Shown piece after piece: positions 6,758-14,840 of a DNA stretch of 38,986 nucleotides. The stretch is from Verrucomicrobiales bacterium (GTDB lineage Bacteria > Verrucomicrobiota > Verrucomicrobiia > Limisphaerales > UBA11358). The stretch lies in the NCBI GenBank assembly GCA_028712475.1, contig JAQTQB010000018.1:1-38986 (forward strand), in the 5' to 3' direction. Every line of letters begins with the position of its first letter. The stretch's first letter is position 1. Under the pieces are notes generated by a model. It saw only the letters and a program-made list of their open reading frames with translations. It was not told the origin of the DNA and ran no database searches. A program made the translations under genes and the position numbers.

Positions 6758-8950
6758 TCACCAGCCATTGGCCGCTTGGTGTCCGTTGGTTTTGATGATG
6801 GACTCGTTGAAGTCCGTGGCAACGCTGTTCCCCGGCAAGCTGTGATGGCTGCCATTTGCGGCAAACTCTTTCACTTCGTTTTCAGCGACCTGCTCATAAG
6901 ACCGCCCGCAACTGCAGCCAAGCAGGTGGTTGGAAGCGGGAAAAAGTTTTTCGCCGCAGCGGCAGACCCAGGCGCACCACCGGGCCGGATTTCCCATCAC
7001 CAAGGCGTAATCCGGGACATCGTGAGTGACCACCGATCCAGCACCGACCAGCGCCCAGCGGCCAATGATCAGGCCGGGCAGCATGGTGCTGTTGGCACCG
7101 AGACTGCAACCTTCCTTCAGCAGAGTTTTGATGGGTGCTGCCAGATATCGCTGACTTCGCGGCCGGTTATCATTCGTGAAAACTGCGCTGGGTCCGATGA
7201 AAACATCATTCTCGATGGTGATGCCATCCCAAAGATAGACCCCGCACTTGACGGTCACCCGATGGCCGATTCGAACCCCTCCCTCAATGAAAGTGTGGTC
7301 GCAAATATTGCAGTGTTCTCCAACAATCGCCCCATTTACAACATGGGCAAATGCCCAAACCCGCGTTCCTTGGCCGATCAAGACGCCTTCATCAATAAGC
7401 GCATTTGTATGCGCGTAATAAGCCCGGAACGGACTTTCGCCGGCGACAGAAGGCGATGTCTGGCCCGTCCTTGGTGGCGTCAAAGTTATTCCGGGCCGGG
7501 CATGCAGCACGGATTCCAGCTTCGGGTAATTCCCGGTCGCAACCTCATAAAAATCATGCGCGTAGCAGCGTGCGCCAAAACCTTCCTTCCACTCCAGCAA
7601 ACCATGATTCAACGCACGGCCTTCCTGCTCGTTGGAGATGCCGAAATCAAAAAACCGCTTGTCCTTGTATTGCTCGATCAGCGAACTGAACAGGAAAGCT
7701 TGCGCGCCGATCTGCCGTCCTTTTTCCGTGACCGCGCCATACTGTGCGTGCGCCACGGTCGGCGTTTCGTAAATGGTGGTGCCGGCGACAATCTCATCGC
7801 CGCAATAGGCCGAGAATTGTTTGATCTGTTCCGGGAAGCGTGACGCGAGCAGGGTGATTTCCTCGATGGTATGCACGGGTCTGGCCCCATAACGGGCAGC
7901 CAGTTGCGGGGTCAACACCTGCTCCCAAAATGGCTGAAAAGATGTTTCCTGAACCATGCGGACTTCCAGACGGGCTGCTTTCTTAATGAGATACTTGTGG
8001 CCCCTTCGGAACGGGATCCGATCCACCTGCGAGACCGCTGCCGAGCAATCCCGGCGATAAAGCCGGGCGTCGAGGAGGAACAAGGCATACGCCACATCGT
8101 CGTCGGGGAGCGTGTTGTAAAAATCCGGAATCTGCTTGTAGAGCAGTTTGGAAATCTGCCTCTGGTTCAGGTAGCGCAGAACCGCATGGAAACATGCCAG
8201 CACATCATCCAGCGTCGCGTCGCGGGAGACCACCAACCCGCCAAACGTCAGCCCTTCATGACTGATGAGCGTGCCGTCGGTGTTGAGGTTTGCCGGCAGC
8301 ACGGCAACCAGCGCCTGATCGTTGAAAATCATCAGTGAATGATCGGCGAACCGGTCGCTGTGATAGTCCATGTAGTCGCGGGCGAAAAGAAAGGTCGAGT
8401 TCTTGGCGGTGTTCACGAATGCGTCCCACTTCGGCTTGTGACCGGCGTTATATTGCTCAACCGAGAGGGCTCCGGAGCCGTTGTGTTTTGAAGCGACGCG
8501 GGGATGGTCGTTTTTTGAGATCACCGCGTGCAGGGCATCTTTCACCACATCCAGCAACTGGCCTGTGGTATAGGGTTTTGCCAGCATGGCGACGGGTTCG
8601 AGCCACGGATTTTTAGCAAGCTCCTGCGTGGGCAATACTCCGGTGGCCATGATGACCGGCAGTCCCATGCCGGCGGAACGCAGATCCTTGAGCAGTTCAA
8701 GGCCGGTCAGTTTGGGCATGTTGTTGTCGGTCACAAGAAGATCGTAGCGGTTGGCCTGAAGCGCTTCCCAGGCGGCGGCACCGTCTTCAGCCGTGTCCAC
8801 CGCGTAGCCGGAGTGAACCAACTCCCTCGCGTTGCTCTGGCGGAGTTCGCGATCGTCCTCAATCACAAGGATGCGACGGGGCGGATTCGCCTGGTTGCCA
8901 TCTGGCTTGGTGGCGGCCTGGTCGCAAGGAGCTTCAAACGGTATATTCAC
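6758..8950 (-). CDS. receiver-FemAB/GNAT-hexapeptide acyltransferase fusion
   Basis: 730 aa in one frame from a GTG at 8950. Residues 24-142 form a response-regulator receiver: Asp32/Asp33, phospho-Asp75 in TDNNMP, Thr103, Lys125. Residues about 160-480 resemble FemAB/GNAT acyltransferases (HGLLEWKEGFGARCYAHDFYEV). Residues about 508-655 are a left-handed beta-helix acyltransferase of the WbpD/FdtC type (GVLIGQGTRVWAFAHV, GGVRIGHRVTVKCGVYL, MGNPARW). A CRCG...CSCG zinc-ribbon-like tail follows (Cys662/664/678/680). The enzyme parts suggest N-acylation of amino sugars or of peptide/cell-wall precursors, possibly gated by phosphorylation. No clear Shine-Dalgarno. Domain calls are solid; linkage to signalling is inferred. 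Confidence 0.85.
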   Translation of the reverse strand: MNIPFEAPCDQAATKPDGNQANPPRRILVIEDDRELRQSNARELVHSGYAVDTAEDGAAAWEALQANRYDLLVTDNNMPKLTGLELLKDLRSAGMGLPVIMATGVLPTQELAKNPWLEPVAMLAKPYTTGQLLDVVKDALHAVISKNDHPRVASKHNGSGALSVEQYNAGHKPKWDAFVNTAKNSTFLFARDYMDYHSDRFADHSLMIFNDQALVAVLPANLNTDGTLISHEGLTFGGLVVSRDATLDDVLACFHAVLRYLNQRQISKLLYKQIPDFYNTLPDDDVAYALFLLDARLYRRDCSAAVSQVDRIPFRRGHKYLIKKAARLEVRMVQETSFQPFWEQVLTPQLAARYGARPVHTIEEITLLASRFPEQIKQFSAYCGDEIVAGTTIYETPTVAHAQYGAVTEKGRQIGAQAFLFSSLIEQYKDKRFFDFGISNEQEGRALNHGLLEWKEGFGARCYAHDFYEVATGNYPKLESVLHARPGITLTPPRTGQTSPSVAGESPFRAYYAHTNALIDEGVLIGQGTRVWAFAHVVNGAIVGEHCNICDHTFIEGGVRIGHRVTVKCGVYLWDGITIENDVFIGPSAVFTNDNRPRSQRYLAAPIKTLLKEGCSLGANSTMLPGLIIGRWALVGAGSVVTHDVPDYALVMGNPARWCAWVCRCGEKLFPASNHLLGCSCGRSYEQVAENEVKEFAANGSHHSLPGNSVATDFNESIIKTNGHQAANGW

Positions 8951-9053
8951 AAGTATAAAAAATTGTCGGGAACCGGCTCAAGAATCACAAAGCGATTGTG
9001 CGCCCGAAACACAATCAAGTGCCTTGAGGGCAAATCACACAATCCCTCTGGCT

Positions 9054-9134
9054 CTACGTTCGCCGCAGACATTGCAAGTGCGCGGTGATTTCATCAAACG
9101 TCAGGGACATCTTCTTGCAATCTGTTCTTCCCAT
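9054..9134 (-). CDS. possible leaderless 26-aa leader peptide
   Basis: MGRTDCKKMSLTFDEITAHL begins a 26-aa ORF whose ATG lies at predicted +2 of palindromic promoter copy 4. That is the same geometry as the leaderless receiver genes at 14188 and 14754. It ends about 100 nt before the GTG of the receiver-acyltransferase fusion. It could be a leader peptide or a chance ORF; the only support is its position. Confidence 0.3.
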   Translation of the reverse strand: MGRTDCKKMSLTFDEITAHLQCLRRT

Positions 9135-9141
9135 GGCGTGA

Positions 9142-9188
9142 ATAATAAACCGGGAAACCGCGCGGATGCCATGGGGTGTTTGCCCCAT
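9142..9188 (-). promoter_or_regulatory. palindromic promoter, copy 4
   Basis: The inverted repeat 9169-9188 has perfect arms ATGGGG/CCCCAT around TGTTTG. A TATTAT -10 (9142-9147) begins 22 nt after CCATGG. It serves the receiver-acyltransferase fusion (start 8950) in the 369-nt gap 8951-9319. The long leader may contain the 26-aa ORF at 9054-9134. Confidence 0.75.
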
Positions 9189-9319
9189 GTTCGTTTTTTG
9201 TGGATTCAGCCCCGGCACACACGTCCGCCTTGGAGACGCGTCGAACCGGACGCCGAAAATGCCCCGTGAGTGCGGCATCGTTCAGATCATTCCCAGATAC
9301 AGGATGTGAAGCGGTGGTC

Positions 9320-9838
9320 TCATTGTGCAACCGCTTCCTTTTCAGGGAGGGCCTCTGCGCCATTTTGAGTTCCAGCTTGTTCTCCTGTCTGCTGCGGCGG
9401 TGTCTCATTGACCGCCGCCCAAAAGAGGCCGAGCTGTTTGATCGCCTTCATAAACTTGCCAAAATCCACCGGCTTCACCACATAGGCGTTGACGCCGTGT
9501 TTATAAAACTCAACCAAATCCGGCGTTTCGCGCGAGGAAGTGAGGGCGACGACCGGAATGAATTTCAAGTGTTCGTTCATTTTGATGGCCTTCAGCACCT
9601 GCAGGCCGCTGACCTTCGGCATCTTGTTGTCCAGCAGCACCAGGATGGGATTGCCAGGCGGGCGGGTCTTGAAGTCCCCCCGGCGGTAAAGATAATCCAA
9701 CGCCTCCGCACCGTCGCGGACAACCGCGACCTTGTCGGCCAGTTGATTCTCCGCCAACCCCAGCAGCGTCAATTCCACATCCTGCGGATCATCTTCGATA
9801 AGCAGGATGTTTTTCATGTCCATGCTTTCAGGATCCAT
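9320..9838 (-). CDS. single-domain response regulator (Rcp1-like)
   Basis: 172 aa. A stand-alone receiver: acidic pair in LLIEDDPQD, phospho-Asp70 in LLDNKMPKVSG, Thr in VALTSS and Lys in YVVKPVDF. A charged, Gln/Glu-rich tail of about 30 residues follows, and there is no output domain. It resembles phytochrome-partner regulators (Rcp1/CheY type). The start at MDPESMDMKN is set by GGAGG five nt upstream, inside the end of the histidine kinase gene (11-nt overlap), so the two are co-translated partners. Last gene of the first Kai operon. Confidence 0.9.
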   Translation of the reverse strand: MDPESMDMKNILLIEDDPQDVELTLLGLAENQLADKVAVVRDGAEALDYLYRRGDFKTRPPGNPILVLLDNKMPKVSGLQVLKAIKMNEHLKFIPVVALTSSRETPDLVEFYKHGVNAYVVKPVDFGKFMKAIKQLGLFWAAVNETPPQQTGEQAGTQNGAEALPEKEAVAQ

Positions 9839-10841
9839 GGTTGCCTCCATTTGGTTTGGGAATCGAAAAATAAAAGGTCGCGCCGCCATCCACCACGCCT
9901 TCCGCCCAGACCCGGCCGCCGTGCCGTTGAATGATACGCTGGACGTTTGCCAGTCCGATGCCCGTGCCCTCGAACTCGTCCTGGCTGTGCAGGCGCTGGA
10001 ACACGCCAAATAATTTCTGCGTATATTTCGGATCGAAACCCGCACCGTTGTCGCGGATAAAAACCACCGTCTCGCCGTCGCCACCGGGCCTTCGCCGCGC
10101 CGCAGCATATTGCATCGGCTGTTGTGCCGGCATCGTGCCCGGTTGCGGCCCGTCTGCGGCATTCGCTTCAGTCACGCAGGCGGGAGCGCAACCGATTTCG
10201 ATCCTGGCCTCGGCACGGGCGCCAGTGAACTTCAGCGCATTGGAGATCAGATTGACCAGCACCATTCGCAGCAAGGCCCGGTCAGCCCGCACTACTGGCA
10301 GCGGATGGATTTGCCACACCACCTTCCGGTCTTTGGTCTCGGCCTGAAAATCGCCCAACGTCTCCTGGACCAGCCCGTCAAGATTGACGTTCGCCTGTTG
10401 CAATGCCGCGCGGCCGACGCGTGAGAACGCCAGCAGGTCATCAATCAGATGACCCATCCGCTTTGCTGACTGGGAAATCGTGGCCAGATGCCGGAGGCGG
10501 GTTTCGGAAAGCGGCGGTCCGGCTTCTATTTTCAGCAGTTCCACGAAGCCCAGAACATGGCGCAGCGGCGCGCGCAAATCGTGGGAGACGGAATAACTGA
10601 ACGCCTCCATCTCGTCGCTGGCGGCCTGCAGTTGCGCTGTGCGCTCGACGACGCGCTGTTCCAGATCTGCATTCAGACGGCGGATTTCAGCTTCTGCATT
10701 TTTGCGTTCGCCGATTTCCTTTTGCAGATGGGCGTTTGCCCAGTCGGCGGCTTCGACGAGTTCATGCTGGCGCACCGACCCAAGCAACAACGCATCGTTC
10801 ATCGCGAGCATCTTTTCCTGGAACTGCGCAGCCTCGGTCAT
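9828..10841 (-). CDS. sensor histidine kinase (HisKA type)
   Basis: 337 aa. An N-terminal coiled coil (about 1-75) leads to HisKA with phospho-His87 in SYSVSHDLRAPLRHV. A HATPase domain follows, with N-box NLISNALKFT, G1 DNGAGFD and G2 GTGIGLANV. There is no membrane segment or sensory domain, so it is soluble and likely takes its signal from partners such as KaiC. A Pro/Gln/Ala-rich insert (about residues 215-255) interrupts the HATPase before the G1 box. The start ATG overlaps the stop of the 73-aa ORF (ATGA). Confidence 0.9.
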   Translation of the reverse strand: MTEAAQFQEKMLAMNDALLLGSVRQHELVEAADWANAHLQKEIGERKNAEAEIRRLNADLEQRVVERTAQLQAASDEMEAFSYSVSHDLRAPLRHVLGFVELLKIEAGPPLSETRLRHLATISQSAKRMGHLIDDLLAFSRVGRAALQQANVNLDGLVQETLGDFQAETKDRKVVWQIHPLPVVRADRALLRMVLVNLISNALKFTGARAEARIEIGCAPACVTEANAADGPQPGTMPAQQPMQYAAARRRPGGDGETVVFIRDNGAGFDPKYTQKLFGVFQRLHSQDEFEGTGIGLANVQRIIQRHGGRVWAEGVVDGGATFYFSIPKPNGGNHGS

Positions 10842-11059
10842 TTGTGTTTCTCCGGCGGCATTGGGCGGAATAATTTTCCGGCGCGCTGCTCTTTGAGTTT
10901 AACAATCAGATGGACTCCGGTGGGTTTGACATGGCGCACATGGTGCCCGGCTCCGGCGACTCCGGCCGTCGGCCACTGCGTTTGTCCGGTCAGGGCAGGT
11001 CGGGAACCCGGCAGGCCGGCTGGCTGGATTCCGCTGCCCGATGTTGATTTCACAGACAT
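10838..11059 (-). CDS. 73-aa protein of unknown function in Kai operon
   Basis: It starts 9 nt after the KaiC-like stop codon and ends in a 4-nt ATGA overlap with the histidine kinase start, so its position strongly suggests a real gene. The sequence is Gly/Pro-rich at the N-terminus and basic at the C-terminus (GVHLIVKLKEQRAGKLFRPM). No recognised family. It may be a short adaptor between the KaiC-like ATPase and the kinase; that is inference. Confidence 0.55.
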   Translation of the reverse strand: MSVKSTSGSGIQPAGLPGSRPALTGQTQWPTAGVAGAGHHVRHVKPTGVHLIVKLKEQRAGKLFRPMPPEKHK

Positions 11060-11068
11060 AAAATTTCT

Positions 11069-12655
11069 CTACTTCAGCGCCTTCGGTTCCGGCGCGGCTT
11101 CTTCTTTCTGCGCCGGGCGCGGGCCTGTGCGGTGGGGGATTCCGGTGGTCAGCCCCTCGTAATCCGTCGATCGCGGGTGGATCAGGACCACGCCCTTGTC
11201 CGTGATGACATATTCGCGGATGTCTTTACTGTGATTGCCGCCGCGCATTTTGATCACGACCATCACTTTGCGAAGCTGGCCGTCAATCTCCACATAGCGC
11301 AGCCGGATGATGTCATCGGTGAGAAATGAGATCGCATAGTGACTGAACTGCAGTTCGGTGAAGTTGTCCTCGACCTCGACCGTGGTGAGAATCGTGACCC
11401 CGGCGCCGGTCAACGCCACGATCATGCGGTAGAGCGACTCGCGAAAGTCCTCGCGGAAACCGGGCGCCAGCGCCATCTCAAAGCCGACCAGCGAATCAAT
11501 CACCAGCCGTTTCGCGCCGACCCTTTCGACGGCATCGAGAATCTCCTGCGTGATTTCATCCACCGAAAGATCGAGCGGACGCAGATAAAGCAGTTCCAGC
11601 TTTCCTTTTTCCTGCGGCGTTGTCAGTTGCAGGCCCAGACTGTCGGCGCGGGCCGCGTATTGTGCCGGGCGTTCTTCAAAGAGCGCCATGACCGCTGTTT
11701 CGCCCCGGCGCAATCCTTCGGCAACAAATTGCGTGGCCAGCGCTGATTTGCCCGTTCCCGAAGGCCCGGCCACGAGGAGGCTGTCGCCTTCAAACAGGCC
11801 CCCGTTCATCATCTTGTCCAGCTCTGAAATGCCAACGGAAAGCCGCCGCCGCAGTTCCGGGCCCTTATTGTTGCCGCCCAATCCCAGCGTGCGCGAGAAG
11901 GCTTGCAACCCGTGCCCGCTGATTCGGAAGGTGTGCAATCCCGGCACCGAGGCCTGCCCGCGCAGCTTGAGGATTTGCAGCTTTCGCACCACGGAATTTC
12001 GCTCCGTCAATTGCGAAAGCCAGAGCAGCCCGTCAGCGACGGTGAACACCGGATTGTCGCGCATCTCCTCCGGAAAATATTCACCCACCAGAAAAGTCGT
12101 GGCTTCCCAACTGGTGAGAAACTGGGCGAGGTGTTGAATAAACGTCTGCATCTCCAGTTCGCTCGCGTCGGCTTTTGCCTTGCGCACCACGGTGCGAAAG
12201 GAGTCCACCACCACGATGCCCGGATTCGCCTCCATGACTTGCTCGATGATCTCCTCCAGCACCGCGTTCAAATCCTGCTTCTCCACCATGTCGCTCAAGT
12301 TGATAAAACGGATGGCCTTGCCCAGCTTGGCTTCGTCGAAAAAGGAATATTGTTGCTGATAACGCAGCATTTTCAGGGCGGGTTCGCCAAGGACGGTGAA
12401 ATAGAGCGCGGGTTTCTTCACCGTGGCATTGGCAAAAACGATCTGGTGCGCCAGCGTGGTTTTGCCGCAACCGGGAGTCCCCGCAATGATGTTGAAAGAA
12501 AATTCCGGAACGCCGCCGCCGAGGATTTCGTCCAGCCCCCGGATGCCGGTCGGCAGTTTATGGATCGTGACTTTGGCTGGCTTGGCCATGTTTTTTTTTG
12601 GCAAGGTGACGTTGGCCGGGCTGTCCTGCTTTTTTATTTTTGTTTTGGTCTTCAT
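11069..12655 (-). CDS. KaiC-like double-domain ATPase with degenerate first domain
   Basis: 528 aa. Two RecA/KaiC domains, each with Walker A: GTPGCGKTT (59-67) and GPSGTGKS (297-304). The second domain keeps the catalytic glutamate pair (FEER, Glu327-Glu328). The first has LGEP, so the first glutamate is replaced by Gly90. Around the cyanobacterial phosphosites the motif is AISFLTDD: Ser443 is kept but the Thr position is Phe444. The start is supported by GGAGG six nt upstream. Its ATG overlaps the stop of the unknown gene before it. Probably a signalling ATPase of the non-cyanobacterial KaiC group; clock function is not implied. Confidence 0.9.
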   Translation of the reverse strand: MKTKTKIKKQDSPANVTLPKKNMAKPAKVTIHKLPTGIRGLDEILGGGVPEFSFNIIAGTPGCGKTTLAHQIVFANATVKKPALYFTVLGEPALKMLRYQQQYSFFDEAKLGKAIRFINLSDMVEKQDLNAVLEEIIEQVMEANPGIVVVDSFRTVVRKAKADASELEMQTFIQHLAQFLTSWEATTFLVGEYFPEEMRDNPVFTVADGLLWLSQLTERNSVVRKLQILKLRGQASVPGLHTFRISGHGLQAFSRTLGLGGNNKGPELRRRLSVGISELDKMMNGGLFEGDSLLVAGPSGTGKSALATQFVAEGLRRGETAVMALFEERPAQYAARADSLGLQLTTPQEKGKLELLYLRPLDLSVDEITQEILDAVERVGAKRLVIDSLVGFEMALAPGFREDFRESLYRMIVALTGAGVTILTTVEVEDNFTELQFSHYAISFLTDDIIRLRYVEIDGQLRKVMVVIKMRGGNHSKDIREYVITDKGVVLIHPRSTDYEGLTTGIPHRTGPRPAQKEEAAPEPKALK

Positions 12656-13089
12656 GGCTGGCCTCCTTCACTGAAATCCAAATCATTGAGCGGAACTTTC
12701 GGCCAGACCTCGCGCACCAGGCGCACCGTTAAATTTTCGCCGATGAAAACGACCAGCAATCCGAGCAAGTTGGCGAGCAGGACAACTCCGCCCTCGAACA
12801 GTTCGTCCGGGCCGAGTTCCGCCTGAAGTTCCTCCCGTCCTGCCAGAGACCAGTCCGCATTGATGTGCACCGCGCGCAGCCAGGGAACTTCCGCGGCGGA
12901 CAGCGCGAGAGAGCGCGAAAGGAGCGTGCGAAAGCCGGTGCTGCCCATGAAGGTTGCCAGATGCAGATGCAGCTTTTCACAAACTTGAAATCCCGCCGCA
13001 GGCATTGCCCGGGAAGATTTATTTTCGAGCACCTCATAAGTCATGAGACGTTTGGCAAAATTTCGCATTTGTGAAGTCGCCCGGTTCAT
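12652..13089 (-). CDS. KaiC-associated conserved protein of unknown function
   Basis: 145 aa, sandwiched by ATGA overlaps with a 37-aa ORF upstream and the KaiC-like gene downstream. It resembles, from memory, an uncharacterised family found beside KaiC-like genes: VCEKLHLHLATFMGSTGFRTLLSRSLALSAAEVPWLRAVHI in the middle, a hydrophobic helix (GGVVLLANLLGLLVVFIGE), and the ending LVREVWPKVPLNDLDF. No KaiB lies in this operon, so it could be the local KaiC partner. Start chosen from the overlap; an internal Met at 13068 is possible. Confidence 0.7.
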   Translation of the reverse strand: MNRATSQMRNFAKRLMTYEVLENKSSRAMPAAGFQVCEKLHLHLATFMGSTGFRTLLSRSLALSAAEVPWLRAVHINADWSLAGREELQAELGPDELFEGGVVLLANLLGLLVVFIGENLTVRLVREVWPKVPLNDLDFSEGGQP

Positions 13090-13199
13090 GGGAAAACGCG
13101 CTCGCACGGCTGCTTATCATCGCGGACACAACCCGGTCTGGAGGCGCGGAGCGTCGCCGCATTGCTGTTCACGTTCCTGATTTGAAAATTATTCTTCAT
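13086..13199 (-). CDS. 37-aa ORF at head of KaiC gene block
   Basis: MKNNFQIRNVNSNAATLRAS begins a 37-aa ORF preceded by an ideal AGGAG with 4-nt spacing. It ends in an ATGA overlap with the KaiC-associated gene. Polar and basic, with two Cys; no recognised family. Ribosome site and coupling support translation. Confidence 0.5.
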   Translation of the reverse strand: MKNNFQIRNVNSNAATLRASRPGCVRDDKQPCERVFP

Positions 13200-13264
13200 T
13201 TTACTCCTGTTTGAATCACCGTCTGCCCCGCCATCGTGGTGCTGATTCCACCCGCTCACGGCTT

Positions 13265-14188
13265 TCACAGATGCTTCGGGAACAGCGTCTCCTGGTGGCC
13301 GGCATTGCCGTCGCCCGTGCCCAGGATTGTTTTTACCGCTTCCAGCAAATCTTCATTTGAAAATGGCCGCTCAAGCACGACGTCAGGTTTTAACCACGGC
13401 TTGCGGGCAAATTCATGTGCGGGCAAATAACTGGTGGCCATGATGACGGGAACTGCCATGGTCGAGGAGCGCAGCTTCTCGATCATTTCAAGGCCGGTCA
13501 TTCTGGGCATCTTGTTATCGGTGATGACAAGATCGTAGTCGCAGGTCTGAAGCGACGCCCAGCCGTCGGCACCGTCCTTGGCGCCATCAACGTCGTAGCC
13601 GGAGCCAGCCAGCACATCCATGCTAAGTTGACGGGTGTCGCTGTCATCATCCACCACAAGAATCCGATGAAATGAATCCAATCCCCTTGCAATTGGTGTG
13701 CCGGCTGATTTTCCAACGGACAGGCTTTCCCGCTGCACGAACGGCTCGCGGGCAGCGTCGGCAGCGCGCAGGACTTTTTCCACCGTTTCCAAAAACTTCG
13801 AGAGACTGTAAGGCTTGACCACCCTCTCGACGATTTGCAGCCACGGTTCCCGGTTCAACTCCTCCGTCGGCATTGTTCCCGACACCATTATGGCCGGCAG
13901 GGACTTGCTCGCGGCATGGAGCTTCTTGAGCAGGTCAACGCCGGTTACATTCGGCATTTCATTGTCAGTGATCAGAAGATCATAGTCGAAAAGTTGCAGC
14001 GCCGCCCAGGCGACCGCCCCGTTTTCGGCGGCGTCCACCTGGTAGCCGGAGTCAGTCAACACTTCGGTGTTGAGCTGCCGGATGGCAAGATTGTCCTCCA
14101 CCACGAGGATGCGCCGGGGCGGATTCATTTTGAATTGAAGTGGTGAGCAGACCGGCTTTCCCGCGTGCATGATTTTGTTTCCTTTCAT
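13265..14188 (-). CDS. tandem double-receiver response regulator
   Basis: 307 aa. Receiver 1 (about 24-142): phospho-Asp75 in TDNEMP, Ser103, Lys125. Receiver 2 (about 173-290): phospho-Asp224 in TDNKMP, Thr252, but the conserved Lys is Arg275 (ERPF). No output domain. The start MKGNKIMH is in the same position as the paralogue at 14754. The ATG lies at predicted +3 of promoter copy 5, so the mRNA is effectively leaderless, which explains the absent Shine-Dalgarno. First gene of the first Kai operon; probably a phosphorelay intermediate or phosphate sink. Confidence 0.9.
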   Translation of the reverse strand: MKGNKIMHAGKPVCSPLQFKMNPPRRILVVEDNLAIRQLNTEVLTDSGYQVDAAENGAVAWAALQLFDYDLLITDNEMPNVTGVDLLKKLHAASKSLPAIMVSGTMPTEELNREPWLQIVERVVKPYSLSKFLETVEKVLRAADAAREPFVQRESLSVGKSAGTPIARGLDSFHRILVVDDDSDTRQLSMDVLAGSGYDVDGAKDGADGWASLQTCDYDLVITDNKMPRMTGLEMIEKLRSSTMAVPVIMATSYLPAHEFARKPWLKPDVVLERPFSNEDLLEAVKTILGTGDGNAGHQETLFPKHL

Positions 14189-14196
14189 TTGGCCTG

Positions 14197-14243
14197 ACGA
14201 TAAGCCCGAACGTTGTGCGCTTGCCATGAGGTGTTTCCCTGCC
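14197..14243 (-). promoter_or_regulatory. palindromic promoter, copy 5
   Basis: The palindrome 14224-14243 is slightly degenerate (GGCAGGGAAACACCTCATGG). TATCGT (14197-14202) begins 22 nt downstream. It drives the double-receiver gene and probably the whole first Kai operon; the ATG is at about +3. Confidence 0.7.
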
Positions 14244-14253
14244 GGGAATTTCA

Positions 14254-14754
14254 TCAGAGCCGCAAACCAACGGCTGACTGACGGCTTTGCCAGTATGGCG
14301 GCGTGATCTCATCGCGGGCACCGTCGCTCGCGAGCAGGACGTTTTTCACGGTGGACAGCAAGTCCGCGATCGAATACGGCTTGTCCAGTGTCGCCTTAAT
14401 TTGCAGCCATGGGCTTTGTTTCAATTCCTCCGCTGGCATCGTTCCCGACACCATGATGACCGGCAGGGACATGTGGGCGGCATAAAGCTTTTTGATCAAG
14501 TCAACGCCGGACACCTTCGGCATTTTGTTATCCGTGATCACAAGATCGTAGCCGTTCAGCTGCAGCGCGTCCCAGGCAACCGCCCCATTTTCGGCGGCAT
14601 CCACCTCATAGCCGGAATCAACCAGCACTTTGGTGTTGAGCCGGCGGATGACAGCATCATCCTCCACCACAAGAATGCGATGGGGCGAATTCATCGGGCA
14701 TTGAACGGCTCCCCTGGTCGGCCTTCCTGTGTGCATAATTTTGCTATTTTTCAT
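14254..14754 (-). CDS. single-receiver response regulator, leaderless
   Basis: 166 aa. Receiver about 24-142 with Asp31/Asp32, phospho-Asp75 in TDNKMP, Ser103 and Lys125 in LDKPYS. A short C-terminal tail and no output domain. It is a close paralogue of the first receiver of the neighbouring gene, including the MKxxKIMHxGxP leader, which indicates tandem duplication. The ATG coincides with predicted +1 of promoter copy 6. Confidence 0.9.
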   Translation of the reverse strand: MKNSKIMHTGRPTRGAVQCPMNSPHRILVVEDDAVIRRLNTKVLVDSGYEVDAAENGAVAWDALQLNGYDLVITDNKMPKVSGVDLIKKLYAAHMSLPVIMVSGTMPAEELKQSPWLQIKATLDKPYSIADLLSTVKNVLLASDGARDEITPPYWQSRQSAVGLRL

Positions 14755-14760
14755 GGTGTG

Positions 14761-14807
14761 ACAATAAGCCTGGATGCTATGCGGGTGCCATGGGGTGTTT
14801 GCCCCAG
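14761..14807 (-). promoter_or_regulatory. palindromic promoter, copy 6
   Basis: The inverted repeat 14788-14807 has arms TGGGG/CCCCA around TGTTTG. TATTGT (14761-14766) begins 22 nt downstream. Six nt separate the -10 from the ATG at 14754, predicting a fully leaderless mRNA. Confidence 0.75.
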
Positions 14808-14840
14808 TCCTCTAAATCAGCTTGGTGAATCCAGCCGGAG

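Noticed and set aside
6578..7843. 421-codon plus-strand frame
   Set aside because: Antisense to the hexapeptide and FemAB/GNAT-like part of the 730-aa fusion, which carries real motifs.
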